From contig NZ_SDHX01000001.1 in the NCBI RefSeq assembly GCF_004118375.1, positions 2,545,693 to 2,609,692 on the forward strand: a DNA stretch of 64,000 nt, in the 5' to 3' direction. The DNA is from Oleiharenicola lentus (GTDB taxonomy: Bacteria; Verrucomicrobiota; Verrucomicrobiia; Opitutales; Opitutaceae). A program made the translations under genes and the position numbers. Under the pieces are notes generated by a model. It was not told where the DNA came from. It saw only the letters and a list, made by a program, of their open reading frames with translations, and searched no databases. This document shows, piece by piece, positions 10,037 to 18,226 of this stretch; within the stretch, counting starts at the first letter, position 1, and each line of letters starts with the position of its first letter.

Positions 10037-10711
10037 CTAAGCGGAATACGACGGATTGTCCTGCTTCGTGGCGTGGTGCAGGGCGAGCACCAGCGCCTTG
10101 AGTCTTGCCGGATCCTTGACGCCCGGCGACAGCTCCACCCCGCTGTTGACGTCGAGAAACTTCGCGCCGGTGGCCGAGACCGCGGCGGCGACGTTGTCGG
10201 GTTTCAGGCCGCCGGAGAGAATCCAGGTCTTCCCGGGGTGCGTGTCGCGATGGCGTTTGAATTTCGCCCAGTCGCCGGTTTCGCCCGTGCCGCCGAATTT
10301 GTCGGCGTGAAAGGTGTCGAGGAGGAAGGTGTCCGCCAGCGGCAGCCAGTCGGGCTTCACGTCCTGTTCAGGCGGCAGCTTGGGCGCGAGCCAGAGCCGG
10401 TTTCGCCCCGTGAGATGCGACCAGCCGGCCATGATCGGGAACGGGGTCTCTGTGCCAAAATGAATCTGGTAGTGATCGAACCCCAGGCCCACCAGCGCGG
10501 CCAACTCCGGGGCGGAGGGCTCGACGCACACCGCCACCTTCTTGCGCGGCGGCAGCCGGTCCTTCATCGCGGCAAACTGCGTGAGCGTGATCCCGCGCGG
10601 CGATTTGGGATAGAAAATGAACCCGAGCGCATCGGCGCCGATGGCATCAGCCGCCTCGGCATCCACCAAGGAGGTTAGCCCGCACACCTTGAGTCTGACG
10701 CCGTTGATCAT
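10037..10711 (-). CDS. trpF: Phosphoribosylanthranilate isomerase
   Basis: Protein of 224 residues. The TIM-barrel signatures of TrpF are all present: KVCGLTS with catalytic Cys10, GADALGFIFYPKSPRGI, HFGTETPF, LLDTFHADKFGGTGETGDW (with the catalytic Asp), WILSGGLKPDNV and FLDVNSGVE, which bind the phosphate. It converts N-(5-phosphoribosyl)anthranilate to CdRP in tryptophan synthesis. No other trp gene is nearby; instead it sits between a DegT aminotransferase and a membrane protein, so the pathway is dispersed in this genome. Slight deviations such as VNSGVE for VSSGVE are within family variation. Confidence 0.95.
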   Translation of the reverse strand: MINGVRLKVCGLTSLVDAEAADAIGADALGFIFYPKSPRGITLTQFAAMKDRLPPRKKVAVCVEPSAPELAALVGLGFDHYQIHFGTETPFPIMAGWSHLTGRNRLWLAPKLPPEQDVKPDWLPLADTFLLDTFHADKFGGTGETGDWAKFKRHRDTHPGKTWILSGGLKPDNVAAAVSATGAKFLDVNSGVELSPGVKDPARLKALVLALHHATKQDNPSYSA

Positions 10712-10778
10712 GGCGCTGAATAAAACACAAAGCAGCCAGGGAGCAAAGTCGTCTTTGCGGTTTCGCTCCTTCGTGTTC

Positions 10779-11873
10779 TCAGAACGAGTTCACCGTCTTG
10801 ATCACATGCTCGACCTGTTCGTCGGTCAGCTCGGGAAAGATCGGCAGGCTGACGCAGGTCGCGCTGGTTTTCTCCGCCAGGGGCAGGCTGCCAGCGGCGT
10901 AGCCGAGCGAGGCGTAGCACTCCTGCCGGTGCATCGGGCCCGGGTAAATGATCTCCGTGCCGACCCCGTTCTTTTCGAGATGGACGCGCAGGGCGTCGCG
11001 CTGCGGATGCAGCAGCGTGAACTGATGCCAGACGCTTTCGCCGTAGGCCGGAACGACGGGCAGCTGGATGTCCTTGTGCTTGATGCCGGCGCGGTACTTG
11101 GCGGCGATGGCCCGGCGGCGCTCGGTCCAGCGGGCGAGGTGCCTGAGCTTGATGTTGAGGACCGCGCCTTGGAAGCCGTCCATGCGGAAGTTAAAACCGA
11201 CCTCGGCGTGCGCGTAACGCTTGGGCGAACCATGGACGCGCAGGAGCTGCGCCTTGTCCATGACGGCCGGATGTTTCGAGACAAAGGCCCCGCCTTCGCC
11301 GCAGGCGCCCAGGTTTTTGGTCGGATAGAAGCTGAACGTGCCGCAATCGCCGATCACACCCACCGGCACGCCCTTGTAGCGGGCACCAACGGCCTGCGCG
11401 CAGTCCTCGACGACGAACAGATTGTGCTGCTTCGCCACGGCCATGATCTCGTCCATGCGCGCGGGCTGACCGAAGATATGGACGACCACGATGCCCTTGG
11501 TGCGTGGCGTGATCGCTTTGGCGATGGCCTCGGGGCTGATGCACCAGGTGTCGGGATCGATGTCCACGAACACCGGCTTGGCGCCGACGTAGCTGATGCC
11601 CCAGCAGCTGGAGGCGAAAGTGAAAGGCGTGGTGATCACCTCGTCCCCCGGCCCGAAGCCGCCACAGAGCGAGGCAACGTGCAGCGGCGACGTGCCGCTG
11701 TTCATGCCGAGCGTGCGCGGGTAACCGAGGGTGGTGCTGAAGGATTTCTCGAAATCCTCCACGTCTTTGCCGAGACAGAAGCGGGTGTTGTCGAAGGTGT
11801 CGGCCAGAGCGGCGAGCACCTCGGCGCGCAGCGGCGCGTGCTGGAGCTTAAGATCGAGAAAAGGGACTTTCAT
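10779..11873 (-). CDS. DegT/DnrJ/EryC1/StrS-family PLP aminotransferase
   Basis: Protein of 364 residues; ATG 11873 is chosen over ATG 11894 because family members begin MKVPFLDLK. Recognisable parts are the substrate loop EKSFSTTLGYPRTLGMNSGT, FVEDCAQAVGARYKG, and the PLP lysine in SFYPTKNLGACGEGG. The C-terminal domain (HQFTLLHPQRDAL, THE IIYPGPMHRQECY stretch, VSLPIFPELT) matches sugar aminotransferases such as those making amino sugars for lipopolysaccharide or glycans. The adjacent acyltransferase and membrane protein suggest a cell-envelope role. An intergenic palindrome (11883-11946) lies directly upstream. Confidence 0.92.
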   Translation of the reverse strand: MKVPFLDLKLQHAPLRAEVLAALADTFDNTRFCLGKDVEDFEKSFSTTLGYPRTLGMNSGTSPLHVASLCGGFGPGDEVITTPFTFASSCWGISYVGAKPVFVDIDPDTWCISPEAIAKAITPRTKGIVVVHIFGQPARMDEIMAVAKQHNLFVVEDCAQAVGARYKGVPVGVIGDCGTFSFYPTKNLGACGEGGAFVSKHPAVMDKAQLLRVHGSPKRYAHAEVGFNFRMDGFQGAVLNIKLRHLARWTERRRAIAAKYRAGIKHKDIQLPVVPAYGESVWHQFTLLHPQRDALRVHLEKNGVGTEIIYPGPMHRQECYASLGYAAGSLPLAEKTSATCVSLPIFPELTDEQVEHVIKTVNSF

Positions 11874-11882
11874 GCAGAAGTA

Positions 11883-11946
11883 CCCACGGAACACACGGAA
11901 TACCCAGAACTCAATCCGACATTATGCCGTGTGTTCGGTGTGTGCC
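11883..11946. repeat. Intergenic imperfect palindrome (cacggaacacacgga family)
   Basis: Left arm cccacggaacacacggaa near 11883-11900, right arm ccgtgtgttcggtgtgtgcc at 11928-11946, around a loop of about 28 bases. It fills most of the gap between hemD and the DegT gene. Related arm sequences recur at 39713-39822 and 41230-41376, and single arms flank the nucleotidyltransferase gene near 21525 and 22474. Confidence 0.65.
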
Positions 11947-11957
11947 GCGGGCCAGAA

Positions 11958-12740
11958 TCAGATTTTCTTGAGCAGCGCGGCCACGAGAGCATCCAAACTG
12001 GGCTCCGCGGCCTCGAAGTCCACGGGCAGGCCGAGCTGCTTCATCGCTGCGGTCGTCGTCGGTCCGATGCTGCCGGCAAGCGGTTTGCGGGCCTTGGGCG
12101 CAAGCTTAAGCGCGGCGGCCTGATCGAAAAACGACTGCGCGGCCGACGGGCTGGCAAAGAGAATCGCGTCGGCGCCCTTGGCCCGGAAGTCACCGGCCAC
12201 GGGATCCGCGTTGAGCGACGTTTCCTCGGTTTTGTAAACCTGCAGCTGGTCCACGATCGTGCGCGCCTCATGCAGCAACTCGACCAAGGCCTCCCGGTTC
12301 CGGCTGCCGGTGACCACCAGCACCTTCGCGCTGTCCATGGACTCGCGCTTGATGAGCTCCTTCGCGAGCTCCTCGCCGCTGGCCTTCTTCGGCTGCAGGT
12401 CCACGCGGAGATGCAAATCCCGCAACGCCGCGGCCGTGGCCTCGCCGACCGCGGCGAGGCGCACGAGCCCGAGCGCACGGATGTCCTCATGCACGCGGAT
12501 GAACTCATCGAAGAAAAACTTCACGCCGTTGGCGCTGGTGAATATCACCCACTCGTAGCTGCCCATCTCCTGCAGCACCTCGGCGAGCGTATTGAGATTC
12601 ACCTCCTTGCTGACCTTGATGAGCGGCAGGTCGATGACCTCCGCGCCGTGGGCTTCGAGGCGGGTGCGCCATTCACCGGCCGAACCGGCAGGACGGGTGA
12701 CCGCGATGCGGCGACCGGAAAGAGATTTTTTATCAGCCAT
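11958..12740 (-). CDS. hemD: Uroporphyrinogen-III synthase
   Basis: Protein of 260 residues from ATG 12740, inside the 3' end of hemC (8-base overlap). Family text: RRIAVTRPAGSAGEW at the start, WVIFTSANGVKFFFDEF, RLAAVGEATAAALRD, VLVVTGSRNREALVELL, the YKTEE linker, ILFASPSAAQSFFDQ and GSIGPTTTAAMKQLGLPVDF. HemD closes and flips ring D of hydroxymethylbilane to give uroporphyrinogen III. The overlap with hemC implies translational coupling of two consecutive steps of tetrapyrrole synthesis. Confidence 0.93.
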   Translation of the reverse strand: MADKKSLSGRRIAVTRPAGSAGEWRTRLEAHGAEVIDLPLIKVSKEVNLNTLAEVLQEMGSYEWVIFTSANGVKFFFDEFIRVHEDIRALGLVRLAAVGEATAAALRDLHLRVDLQPKKASGEELAKELIKRESMDSAKVLVVTGSRNREALVELLHEARTIVDQLQVYKTEETSLNADPVAGDFRAKGADAILFASPSAAQSFFDQAAALKLAPKARKPLAGSIGPTTTAAMKQLGLPVDFEAAEPSLDALVAALLKKI

Positions 12741-13587
12741 GAAAACCAAGCTCCTGGAGGATGCGGCCGGCGGTGGCCGACGGTGCGGCGAAATCGGCGT
12801 CGCGCAACGGCAGCGTGCGAATGCCGGTCTTTTCGTGGAAAAAGTGCAGCGTGTCGCGGGTGGCGTGCGCAGCGAAAGCGATCTGGCAACCCGCCCCAAG
12901 GCTCGCCTGAAAGGCCCGCTCCAGCACGACGGCGCGCGCCGTGGGTGCATCAACGACCGCGGCAAGTTTTCCTTCGTCCCCGGCCCGGCATTGGAGGGCA
13001 ATGGCCCCCTGCCCCACGGCCGGGACGCTTTCGGCAAAGGACAGCGGACGCAACACCACGCCGGGCCAGCCCGTGATGCCGAGCCGCTTCATGCCCGCCG
13101 CGGCCAGGATCGTCGCGTCGGCGTCACCGGCGGCGATTTTCTTGAGCCGGGTGTCCACGTTGCCCCGGATTTCCGTGAAGGTGGCCTGCGGGAAAAGCTT
13201 GGCGATCTGCTGCTGCCGGCGCGGGCTGCTCGTGCCGATGGTGGCGGGCACGGACACACCCTCGCGGAGCACCAGCACATCATGCGTGACCTCGCGGGGC
13301 AGGAAGCCCGCCACGACCAGCCCCGGCGGATTATCGCCGGGCAGGTCTTTGCAACTGTGCACCGCCACATCGGCCTCGCCGCGCAGGAGCGCCTGCTCCA
13401 ATTCGGCCGTGAATAGACCCTTGCCGCCCTGCTTCGCGAGCGACCACTCCACCCGCTGGTCACCGGTGGTGACCACCTTGAGCAGTTCGCACTCCGCGCC
13501 CGGGATGGCGGCCTTGATGCGGGCCGCGACCATCTCGGTCTGCGTCAGGGCAAGCGGGCTTTTACGGGTGGCGAGGATGAATTTCAT
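12733..13587 (-). CDS. hemC: Porphobilinogen deaminase (hydroxymethylbilane synthase)
   Basis: Protein of 284 residues from ATG 13587. Motifs: ATRKSPLALTQTE, GDQ, KGLFTAELEQALLRGEADVA, TSSPRRQQQ, RGNVDTRLKK, AAAGMKRLG and GAGCQIAFAAHA, whose Cys234 carries the dipyrromethane cofactor. The usual HSLKD is HSCKD here (Cys79), a mild oddity. It polymerises four porphobilinogen units into hydroxymethylbilane. At about 284 residues it is slightly shorter than E. coli HemC. The start codon lies only 12 bases after the encoded CCA of tRNA-Val and no Shine-Dalgarno sequence is visible, so the mRNA 5' end may come from tRNA processing. Confidence 0.95.
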   Translation of the reverse strand: MKFILATRKSPLALTQTEMVAARIKAAIPGAECELLKVVTTGDQRVEWSLAKQGGKGLFTAELEQALLRGEADVAVHSCKDLPGDNPPGLVVAGFLPREVTHDVLVLREGVSVPATIGTSSPRRQQQIAKLFPQATFTEIRGNVDTRLKKIAAGDADATILAAAGMKRLGITGWPGVVLRPLSFAESVPAVGQGAIALQCRAGDEGKLAAVVDAPTARAVVLERAFQASLGAGCQIAFAAHATRDTLHFFHEKTGIRTLPLRDADFAAPSATAGRILQELGFHG

Positions 13588-13599
13588 GCGGTCAAAAAC

Positions 13600-13676
13600 T
13601 GGTGGACGCTGAGGGACTCGAACCCCCGACACCCTCGGTGTAAGCGAGGTGCTCTAACCAACTGAGCTAAGCGTCC
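13600..13676 (-). tRNA. tRNA-Val (anticodon UAC)
   Basis: Reading the minus strand: acceptor GGACGCT pairs with AGCGTCC, D-arm GCTCAGTTGGTTAGAGC, anticodon stem CCTCG/CGAGG around loop CTTACAC (anticodon TAC), T-arm GGGGGTTCGAGTCCCTC, discriminator A, and an encoded CCA at 13602-13600. All stems pair. It lies between asd and hemC, all read in the same direction. Confidence 0.95.
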
Positions 13677-13720
13677 GAAAGCGCGACGAAACGAAAACGC
13701 CCCGGCAGCGGCAAGGGTTA

Positions 13721-14770
13721 TTACGCCGTGGCCAGTTCGCGCGGCCTGAGCGCGATGCCCTCGCGGATCATCGCTTCGGCGATCTGGATCGAGTTGAGTG
13801 CGGCCCCCTTCCAGAGGTTGTCGCCGCTCACCCAGAAGGTCAGGCCGTTTTCGAAGGCGGTGTCGCGGCGGATGCGGCCCACGCCGCACTTCACCTGCCG
13901 GCTGAAATCGAGCGGTGTCGGGTAGACCTTGTTGGCGGGATCGTCGAGCAACTGGGCGCCGGGGAAGGCCGCCAGCACTTCCCGGGCGGCCGCGACGTCC
14001 ACGGGCTGTTCGAACTCGGCATTCACCGTCACGGAGTGCGCACGCACGACCGGCACCCGCACGCAGGTGGCCGAAACCTGCAGCGCGGGCAGGCCCATGA
14101 TCTTGCGGCTCTCCTCGCGCATCTTGGTCTCCTCGCCGGTGTAGCCGTCGGCGCCAAACGAGTCGATGTGCGGGATCAGGTTCTGGAAAATCTGGTAGGG
14201 ATAGACCTTCTTTTCGATGGCTGCACCCTTCACGTAGGCCTGCGTCTGCGCCTCGAGTTCGTCAATGGCGTCGGCGCCGGTGCCGGAGACGGACTGGTAG
14301 GTGGAAAAGAACACGCGCTTCACGCCAAACTTCCGGTGCAGCGGGTAAAGCCCCATCAGCGCGATGGCGGTCGAGCAATTCGGGCTGGCGATGATGCCCG
14401 CATGGTTGCGGGTGGCCGCAAGGTTGATCTCGGGAATGACGAGCGGGACCTTCGGGTCCATGCGGAAGGCCGAGCTCTTGTCGAGCACGAGGCAACCGCG
14501 CTTGGCGGCCTCGGGGGCCAGCGCCTTGGCGATCGCACCCTCGGCGGCGAACAGCGCGATATCCAGACCGTCAAAGGCCTCGGGCTTCGCCTCCTGCACG
14601 GTGAGTTTCTTGCCGCCCACTTCCAGCTGGCGGCCCGCGGAACGCGCCGAGGCCAGCAGCCTCAGCTCCGCGAGCGGAAACGAGCGCGACAGCAGCAAAC
14701 CGATCAGCTCTTGACCGACTGCGCCCGTCGCACCGACGATACCGACTCTGTAGGAGGATGAATTACTCAC
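13721..14770 (-). CDS. asd: Aspartate-semialdehyde dehydrogenase
   Basis: Protein of 349 residues from GTG 14770. The nucleotide motif VGIVGATGAVGQEL begins at residue 9, so the start cannot be much later, and no ATG lies in frame nearby. Catalytic Cys132 is in ASPNCSTAIALMGL, followed by TYQSVSGTGADAIDEL and the active-site His in VVRAHSVTV. It reduces aspartyl phosphate to aspartate semialdehyde, the branch point to lysine, diaminopimelate, threonine and methionine. The start codon abuts, on the other strand, the GTG of the L,D-transpeptidase gene (shared palindrome cacgtg at 14768-14773). Confidence 0.95.
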   Translation of the reverse strand: MSNSSSYRVGIVGATGAVGQELIGLLLSRSFPLAELRLLASARSAGRQLEVGGKKLTVQEAKPEAFDGLDIALFAAEGAIAKALAPEAAKRGCLVLDKSSAFRMDPKVPLVIPEINLAATRNHAGIIASPNCSTAIALMGLYPLHRKFGVKRVFFSTYQSVSGTGADAIDELEAQTQAYVKGAAIEKKVYPYQIFQNLIPHIDSFGADGYTGEETKMREESRKIMGLPALQVSATCVRVPVVRAHSVTVNAEFEQPVDVAAAREVLAAFPGAQLLDDPANKVYPTPLDFSRQVKCGVGRIRRDTAFENGLTFWVSGDNLWKGAALNSIQIAEAMIREGIALRPRELATA

Positions 14771-15322
14771 GTGAATGATGTGTTGGAACGGACCAAAGAA
14801 AAGTGTGCCGCGCTCGGACTCAAGCCGACATCGCGGCTTATCACCGTATCCATTGCGCAACAGTTGCTTGGATTTTACCGGGACGGCTGTCTGGTGAAGT
14901 CCCACGTCATCTCCACCTCGCTGCGCCCGCCCTCGAATATCAAGGATTCCCTCGGCACGCCGCGCGGCCTGCATGAAATCACGGAGAAGATCGGCGCCGG
15001 ACAGCCTCCCGGCATCGTCTTCAAGGCGCGGGTCGCGACGGGGAAACATTTCTCCGAGTTGGGGGCTGACGAACAGGCGCGGAACCTGATCACCACCCGC
15101 ATCCTTCGTCTGCGCGGACTCGAACCGGGCCACAACGCCGGCACCAACGCCACCGGTCAGGTCGTGGACACCTTCGACCGCTACGTTTACATCCACGGCA
15201 CCAACCATGAGGACCGGCTCGGCCAACCCTTCAGCGCCGGCTGTGTCGAGATGAGCAACCTCGGTATCCTAGAGCTGTTCGAGGAAGTGCGGGTGCGCGA
15301 TCTGGTGTGGATCGAGGATTGA
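14771..15322 (+). CDS. L,D-transpeptidase (YkuD) domain protein
   Basis: Protein of 183 residues from GTG 14771. The YkuD fold is recognised by LITVSIAQQLLGFYRDG at the start of the domain, GTPRGLHEITEKIG in the middle and the catalytic motif YIHGTNHEDRLG...FSAGCVEMSN, with His in HGT and nucleophile Cys158. Family enzymes form meso-diaminopimelate cross-links or anchor proteins to peptidoglycan. There is no signal peptide in this reading, unusual for a periplasmic enzyme. The diaminopimelate link to the divergent asd gene is suggestive. Confidence 0.9.
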   Translation: MNDVLERTKEKCAALGLKPTSRLITVSIAQQLLGFYRDGCLVKSHVISTSLRPPSNIKDSLGTPRGLHEITEKIGAGQPPGIVFKARVATGKHFSELGADEQARNLITTRILRLRGLEPGHNAGTNATGQVVDTFDRYVYIHGTNHEDRLGQPFSAGCVEMSNLGILELFEEVRVRDLVWIED

Positions 15323-15353
15323 TCCGTCCTAACGGGCGCAGGCCCGGGCGCGG

Positions 15354-15833
15354 TCAAAAGTCCAAAGCCAGTTCCAAGCGGGCGCCGCTCTGTCCGGAGA
15401 TGATGTGCACCTTGTCACCGACTTGGAAATCCGGCGGTGAGGGCTGAACAATGACATAGACGTCACCGTTCGGCATCTCGACCGTGATTTCCTGGGCCTT
15501 CTTGCGCGTGGCCAGTTCCTCAACGGCCTGCCCGGCAATCGCGCCCACGAGTGAGGCGCCCGCCATGACCAGGGCGTCCCCGCGTCCGCTGATACCGCCC
15601 CCGCTGGGGATGGCCGCGGCTCCGCCGATGACGGCGCCGCCATATTGGCCGAGATTGGTCTTCTGCCCGTCTATGACCACCGGCTTGACCTTGATGACCG
15701 TCGCAACGGCGCGTTTCTGCATCTGGCCGACTTGGGACTGGGGCAAAGTCTGCGTCGAAGACGGGAAGCGGCACCCGGCCAGTGTCAGCGCAACAACGCT
15801 GCACGAAAGGAAGAGAAGACGACGTTGATTCAT
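15354..15833 (-). CDS. Glycine-zipper lipoprotein
   Basis: Protein of 159 residues from ATG 15833. The N-terminus is a lipoprotein signal with lipobox LTLAGC, so Cys is predicted to be acylated. After a Gln-rich segment comes a glycine-zipper region (QYGGAVIGGAAAI, GGGISGRGDALVMAGASLVGA) and then a beta-rich tail (ITVEMPNGDVYVIVQ, VGDKVHIISG). This is the layout of SlyB/PcP-like outer-membrane lipoproteins. A structural or envelope-stress role is expected from family; nothing in the sequence tells more. It converges on the transpeptidase gene and lies upstream of the metal ATPase only by position, each with its own start. Confidence 0.8.
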   Translation of the reverse strand: MNQRRLLFLSCSVVALTLAGCRFPSSTQTLPQSQVGQMQKRAVATVIKVKPVVIDGQKTNLGQYGGAVIGGAAAIPSGGGISGRGDALVMAGASLVGAIAGQAVEELATRKKAQEITVEMPNGDVYVIVQPSPPDFQVGDKVHIISGQSGARLELALDF

Positions 15834-15910
15834 GGGATGAAAGCGGCCCGTCGTGCGGACACGTTCGCCTATACGACGCATACAGGCAAGCCGAGGTTCC
15901 GCGCGACGGA

Positions 15911-18148
15911 CTATTTGTTGCTGCCGAAAAGCAGGCGCAGGGAGTTGAGGCACACGATCAGCGTGCTGCCCTCGTGCGCCGCCACACCCACAGCGAGCGG
16001 CACCGCCCCGAAAGCGGTCGCGATCACCATGATGATCACAACCCCGAGCGAAATGGTCAGATTTTGCCGGATAACCGCCTGCGCCCGGCTGCTCAACCGT
16101 TTGGCGGCCAGAAAGTTCTCGATCCGGTCGTGCATCAGGATGACCTCGGCCTGCTCCAAGGCCGCGTCGCTGCCGCGGGCGCCCATGGCCACGCTCACGT
16201 CGGCGGCGGCCAGGCTCGGGGCATCGTTCACCCCATCCCCCACCATGGCCACGCGGCCGCCGGATTGGCGGAGCTCCTGGATGGCGGCGACCTTTTGTTC
16301 CGGAGTCAGGTGCGCCCGAACCTCGTCGAGACCGAGTTCCCGGGCCACGGCTTCGGCTGCCTGACGGCGGTCACCGGTCAGCATGACTGTGCGCATCCCG
16401 AGTGCCTTGAGCTTGGCCAGCACGCCCTTCGACTCAGCGCGGATCTGGTCCCGCAAGAGGACGCGACCGAGCACGTCCTTGCCAACAACCCAGACCTCGG
16501 CGAGGTCGGCCGGCGCCGGCGGCAGTTGTCCCGCCCAGCCGGCCAGCGGGCCCGCTTCCAGCAGTTCGCGTCGCCCGAGCAGGGCCTGGGTGTCGCCGTG
16601 GCGACCGCGCACGCCCTGTCCCACGATGTTCCTGAAGTCCGCCAGTTCGATCAGGCGCACGCCGCGGGCCTTGGCATCGCGCACGATGGCGCGCGCGAGG
16701 GGATGCTCGGATTTGCTCTCCAACGCGTAGGCCAGCTCCATGACCTCGGTTTCCCGGCCGGGCGGAAAACTCTCGTAACCGGTCACCACGAGTTCGCCCG
16801 TTGTAAGCGTGCCGGTCTTGTCGAGCGCGACGATGTTCACGTCGGCGAGCTTCTCGATGGCTGCGCCGCCCCGGAACAATACGCCGTGCTTCGCACCCCA
16901 GGCGATGGCGGCAAGGATGGCCGAAGGAATGGACAACACCAGCGCACAGGGACTCGCGACCACCATGAGCGTCATGGCGCGGTAGAAGGCCGAGCGCGTT
17001 TCCCCCGTGTTGGCAAAGGCCGGCAGCCCCAAGCCCAGCCACCACAGCAGGAACATGGCAAACGATCCGCCGATGACGGCGTAAGTGTAGCCGGTGCCGA
17101 ACTTGTCCGTGAACCGCTCGCTCGGCGCCTTCAGTTTCTGCGCCGTCTGGATGAGCCGGATGATCTTCTGCAGGGTGCTCTCCCCGGGCAGACGGATGAC
17201 CTCGAAGTCCACCGCGCCCCAGAGGTTGAGCGTGCCGCTGAAGACCTGGTCGCCCACCCCCTTCTCCACCGGGGTCGCCTCACCGGTGAGGTTGGCCTCG
17301 TCGCTCGCGCTCTTGCCGTGCACCACCAGGCCGTCAGCCGGAAACGCCCCGCCCGGCCGCACCCGCACGCGCTGGCCGACTTGGAGTTCCTCGACCGCCA
17401 CCTCGTGCTCGTGGCCGGCGGCGTCGAGCACCGTCGCCCGTTTCGGGGCGCTTTTCAGCAGCGAGCTGACCTCGCGCTGCGTGCGATCGAGCGCGTATTC
17501 CTCCATCGCCCCGGAGGCGGAGAAGAGGAAAAGCAACAGCACCGCCTCGCCCCAGGCGCCGATGACCATGGCGCCGGCCGCCACCGCGAGCATGAGAAAA
17601 TGGATGTCGATCTCGCGCTTCTTGAGATTCTCCCACGAATCGATCGCCGCGTCCCACGCACCGGCAACCAAGCCGACGAGGTAAAACGCCCGCGCCAGCC
17701 ACGGCTGCCCGGGCACGAGGAAGTCCGCCAGCAACCCGGCGATGCCCGCGCCACCGCAGATCGCGGCAAGCACGGCCAGCGTGCGCCACTCCTGATCCTC
17801 GGGCGCTGGCTCGGCCTTGATCTCGGGCCACTCCATCTCGCGCCAGAGCCAGAGGCTTTCCGCGGTCGCGCCCATGTTGCGGCCGATGACCACCGCGGCC
17901 CCGTCCTTGCGCAGGGTGAAGCCAGCCGCCGCGAGCCGCGCCGGTTGGTCGGCAAAGCGCGCCTCCACCGCCGATATGGTTGCGGCCAGTTTCTGCTCGA
18001 GGTCGGCCAGATTCACCTGGCCGAGCGTTGCCACCGCAATCCGGTGCGCCGAGGGATCGAGGCGCACGGCGCCGATGCCCGGCTGCTCGCAGAGAAAACG
18101 CACGAGCTCTTCGGTCCAGTTGCCTCTCCCCTTTTCCGATTTGCCCAT
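15911..18148 (-). CDS. P1B-type heavy-metal-transporting ATPase (P1B-4-like)
   Basis: Protein of 745 residues from ATG 18148. P-type signatures: actuator TGEATPVEKG, phosphorylation site DKTGTLTTGE, hinge MVGDGVNDAPSLAAADVSVA. The membrane metal site is SPC (Cys401) rather than CPC, and the final helices carry HEGSTLIVCLNSLRLL, matching the SPC/HEGGT pair that defines the P1B-4 class (cobalt, zinc, cadmium or iron export). The first 110 residues form a degenerate HMA-like domain with no CxxC. It should export a divalent metal from the cytoplasm. No regulator gene is adjacent; the divergent gene 79 bases away is a helicase. Confidence 0.93.
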   Translation of the reverse strand: MGKSEKGRGNWTEELVRFLCEQPGIGAVRLDPSAHRIAVATLGQVNLADLEQKLAATISAVEARFADQPARLAAAGFTLRKDGAAVVIGRNMGATAESLWLWREMEWPEIKAEPAPEDQEWRTLAVLAAICGGAGIAGLLADFLVPGQPWLARAFYLVGLVAGAWDAAIDSWENLKKREIDIHFLMLAVAAGAMVIGAWGEAVLLLFLFSASGAMEEYALDRTQREVSSLLKSAPKRATVLDAAGHEHEVAVEELQVGQRVRVRPGGAFPADGLVVHGKSASDEANLTGEATPVEKGVGDQVFSGTLNLWGAVDFEVIRLPGESTLQKIIRLIQTAQKLKAPSERFTDKFGTGYTYAVIGGSFAMFLLWWLGLGLPAFANTGETRSAFYRAMTLMVVASPCALVLSIPSAILAAIAWGAKHGVLFRGGAAIEKLADVNIVALDKTGTLTTGELVVTGYESFPPGRETEVMELAYALESKSEHPLARAIVRDAKARGVRLIELADFRNIVGQGVRGRHGDTQALLGRRELLEAGPLAGWAGQLPPAPADLAEVWVVGKDVLGRVLLRDQIRAESKGVLAKLKALGMRTVMLTGDRRQAAEAVARELGLDEVRAHLTPEQKVAAIQELRQSGGRVAMVGDGVNDAPSLAAADVSVAMGARGSDAALEQAEVILMHDRIENFLAAKRLSSRAQAVIRQNLTISLGVVIIMVIATAFGAVPLAVGVAAHEGSTLIVCLNSLRLLFGSNK

Positions 18149-18226
18149 GCCGTCAGGATGCCGCCGGCACCGGGTCTCGCAAATATCAATTGCACCGTGC
18201 CGGCTTAATAAGCTCAGTGAACGACG

